Made by a program: the position numbers and the translations under genes
The notes under the pieces: generated by a model
Seen by the model: only the letters and a program-made list of their open reading frames with translations
Databases searched by the model: none
What the model was told of the DNA's origin: nothing
DNA from: Halobacteriovoraceae bacterium
Lineage (GTDB): Bacteria; Bdellovibrionota; Bacteriovoracia; Bacteriovoracales; Bacteriovoracaceae
Length of the DNA stretch: 5,835 nucleotides
Reading direction: 5' to 3'
Assembly (NCBI GenBank): GCA_018663815.1
Contig: JABJPQ010000583.1
Span: 1 to 5,835 of the forward strand
Shown: piece after piece, positions 5,459-5,835 of the stretch
Layout: every line of letters starts with the position of its first letter
How positions within the stretch are numbered: position 1 is the first letter of the stretch

Positions 5459-5835
5459 ATGAGTCTTAAAACAAGCTTGTTTGAAGAACATGTTTCATTA
5501 GGTGCAAAAATAGTCGAATTTGCTGACTGGCAAATGCCTATTCAATATAAGAATCTAAAAGAAGAAGTTATTGCTGTTAGAGATTCTGTCGGTGTCTTTG
5601 ATGTTAGTCATATGGGCGAATTTTTTATTGAGGGGAAGCAAGCACTAGACTTTGTTGATCATTTAGTTACAAATGATATTAAAAATGCTGAAATTTCAAA
5701 AGCCATTTACTCCCCCCTATGCCGAGAAGATGGAACAATTATTGATGACCTTATTGTCTATAAAATTTCTAATGAAAAATTAATGATTTGTGTAAATGCA
5801 TCAAATATAAAAAAAGATTTTGACTGGATGAATTC
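5459..5835 (+). CDS. gcvT: GcvT, glycine cleavage system aminomethyltransferase (N-terminal part, cut by window edge)
   Basis: GcvT (T protein) takes the aminomethyl group from the lipoyl arm of GcvH and, with tetrahydrofolate, releases ammonia and 5,10-methylene-THF. The ATG at 5459 follows the folD stop with no gap, and 125 codons are visible out of about 360-370 expected. Family motifs are SLFEEHVSLGAKIVEFADWQ (6-25), GVFDVSHMGEF (45-55), YSPLCREDGTIIDDLIVYK (84-102) with the conserved Asp96-Asp97 pair, and VNASNIKKDFDWM (112-124). The usual FAGWEMP reads FADWQMP here, with D23 replacing a common glycine. gcvH and gcvP would be expected downstream but lie outside the window. The frame is open to the edge. 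Confidence 0.95.
   Translation, partial: MSLKTSLFEEHVSLGAKIVEFADWQMPIQYKNLKEEVIAVRDSVGVFDVSHMGEFFIEGKQALDFVDHLVTNDIKNAEISKAIYSPLCREDGTIIDDLIVYKISNEKLMICVNASNIKKDFDWMN

Noticed and set aside
5830..5835. GAATTC at the very end as a clone boundary
   Set aside because: The site could reflect how the sequence was obtained, but the same hexamer also occurs at 146-151 and the left edge has none, so no conclusion is drawn.
1..5835. Mobile element, phage, defence system, tRNA or CRISPR array
   Set aside because: No transposase, integrase, repeat-spacer pattern, cloverleaf or toxin-like gene was seen on reading both strands. Nearly all coding space is taken by recognisable core genes.

Overview
The window looks like ordinary chromosome from an AT-rich Gram-negative bacterium. 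The start of lpxC (lipid A synthesis) implies an LPS outer membrane. A complete ruvC-ruvA-ruvB cluster, folD and gcvT are all core genes. The low G+C content, the folD-gcvT pairing and the soluble PAS histidine kinase beside the ruv genes would fit a predatory or marine Bdellovibrionota-type lineage (Bacteriovorax/Halobacteriovorax-like). That placement is inferred from style, not demonstrated. No transposase, integrase, phage gene, tRNA, rRNA or CRISPR array is visible.

Layout: from 1 to 4466 everything reads leftward. In transcription order this is a 90-residue protein of unknown function with a possible metal-binding Cys/His set (4466-4194), ruvC (4120-3569), ruvA (3566-2949), ruvB (2945-1962), a soluble two-PAS histidine kinase (1879-479) and the first 66 codons of lpxC (200-1, running off the left edge). 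ruvC, ruvA and ruvB are separated by only 2 and 3 bases, so they are almost certainly one operon. A promoter-like pair with a 17-base spacer sits just upstream of ruvC, which has a TTG start backed by a good Shine-Dalgarno sequence. After a 128-base divergent intergenic region, folD (4595-5458) and gcvT (from 5459, running off the right edge) read rightward, with the folD stop and gcvT start abutting as TAAATG.

How the genes work together: RuvA and RuvB form the branch-migration motor on Holliday junctions and RuvC cuts them. FolD and GcvT are linked through 5,10-methylene-tetrahydrofolate, which the glycine cleavage system makes and FolD oxidises toward 10-formyl-THF. The kinase has no partner response regulator in view, so its signal and output are unknown.

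I did not find a convincing new multi-gene system. The points most worth a second look are the altered DNA-contact motifs in RuvA, the LRDRFM variant in RuvB, the unrecognised Cys/His protein upstream of ruvC, the orphan kinase beside the ruv operon, and an inverted repeat in the divergent promoter region.
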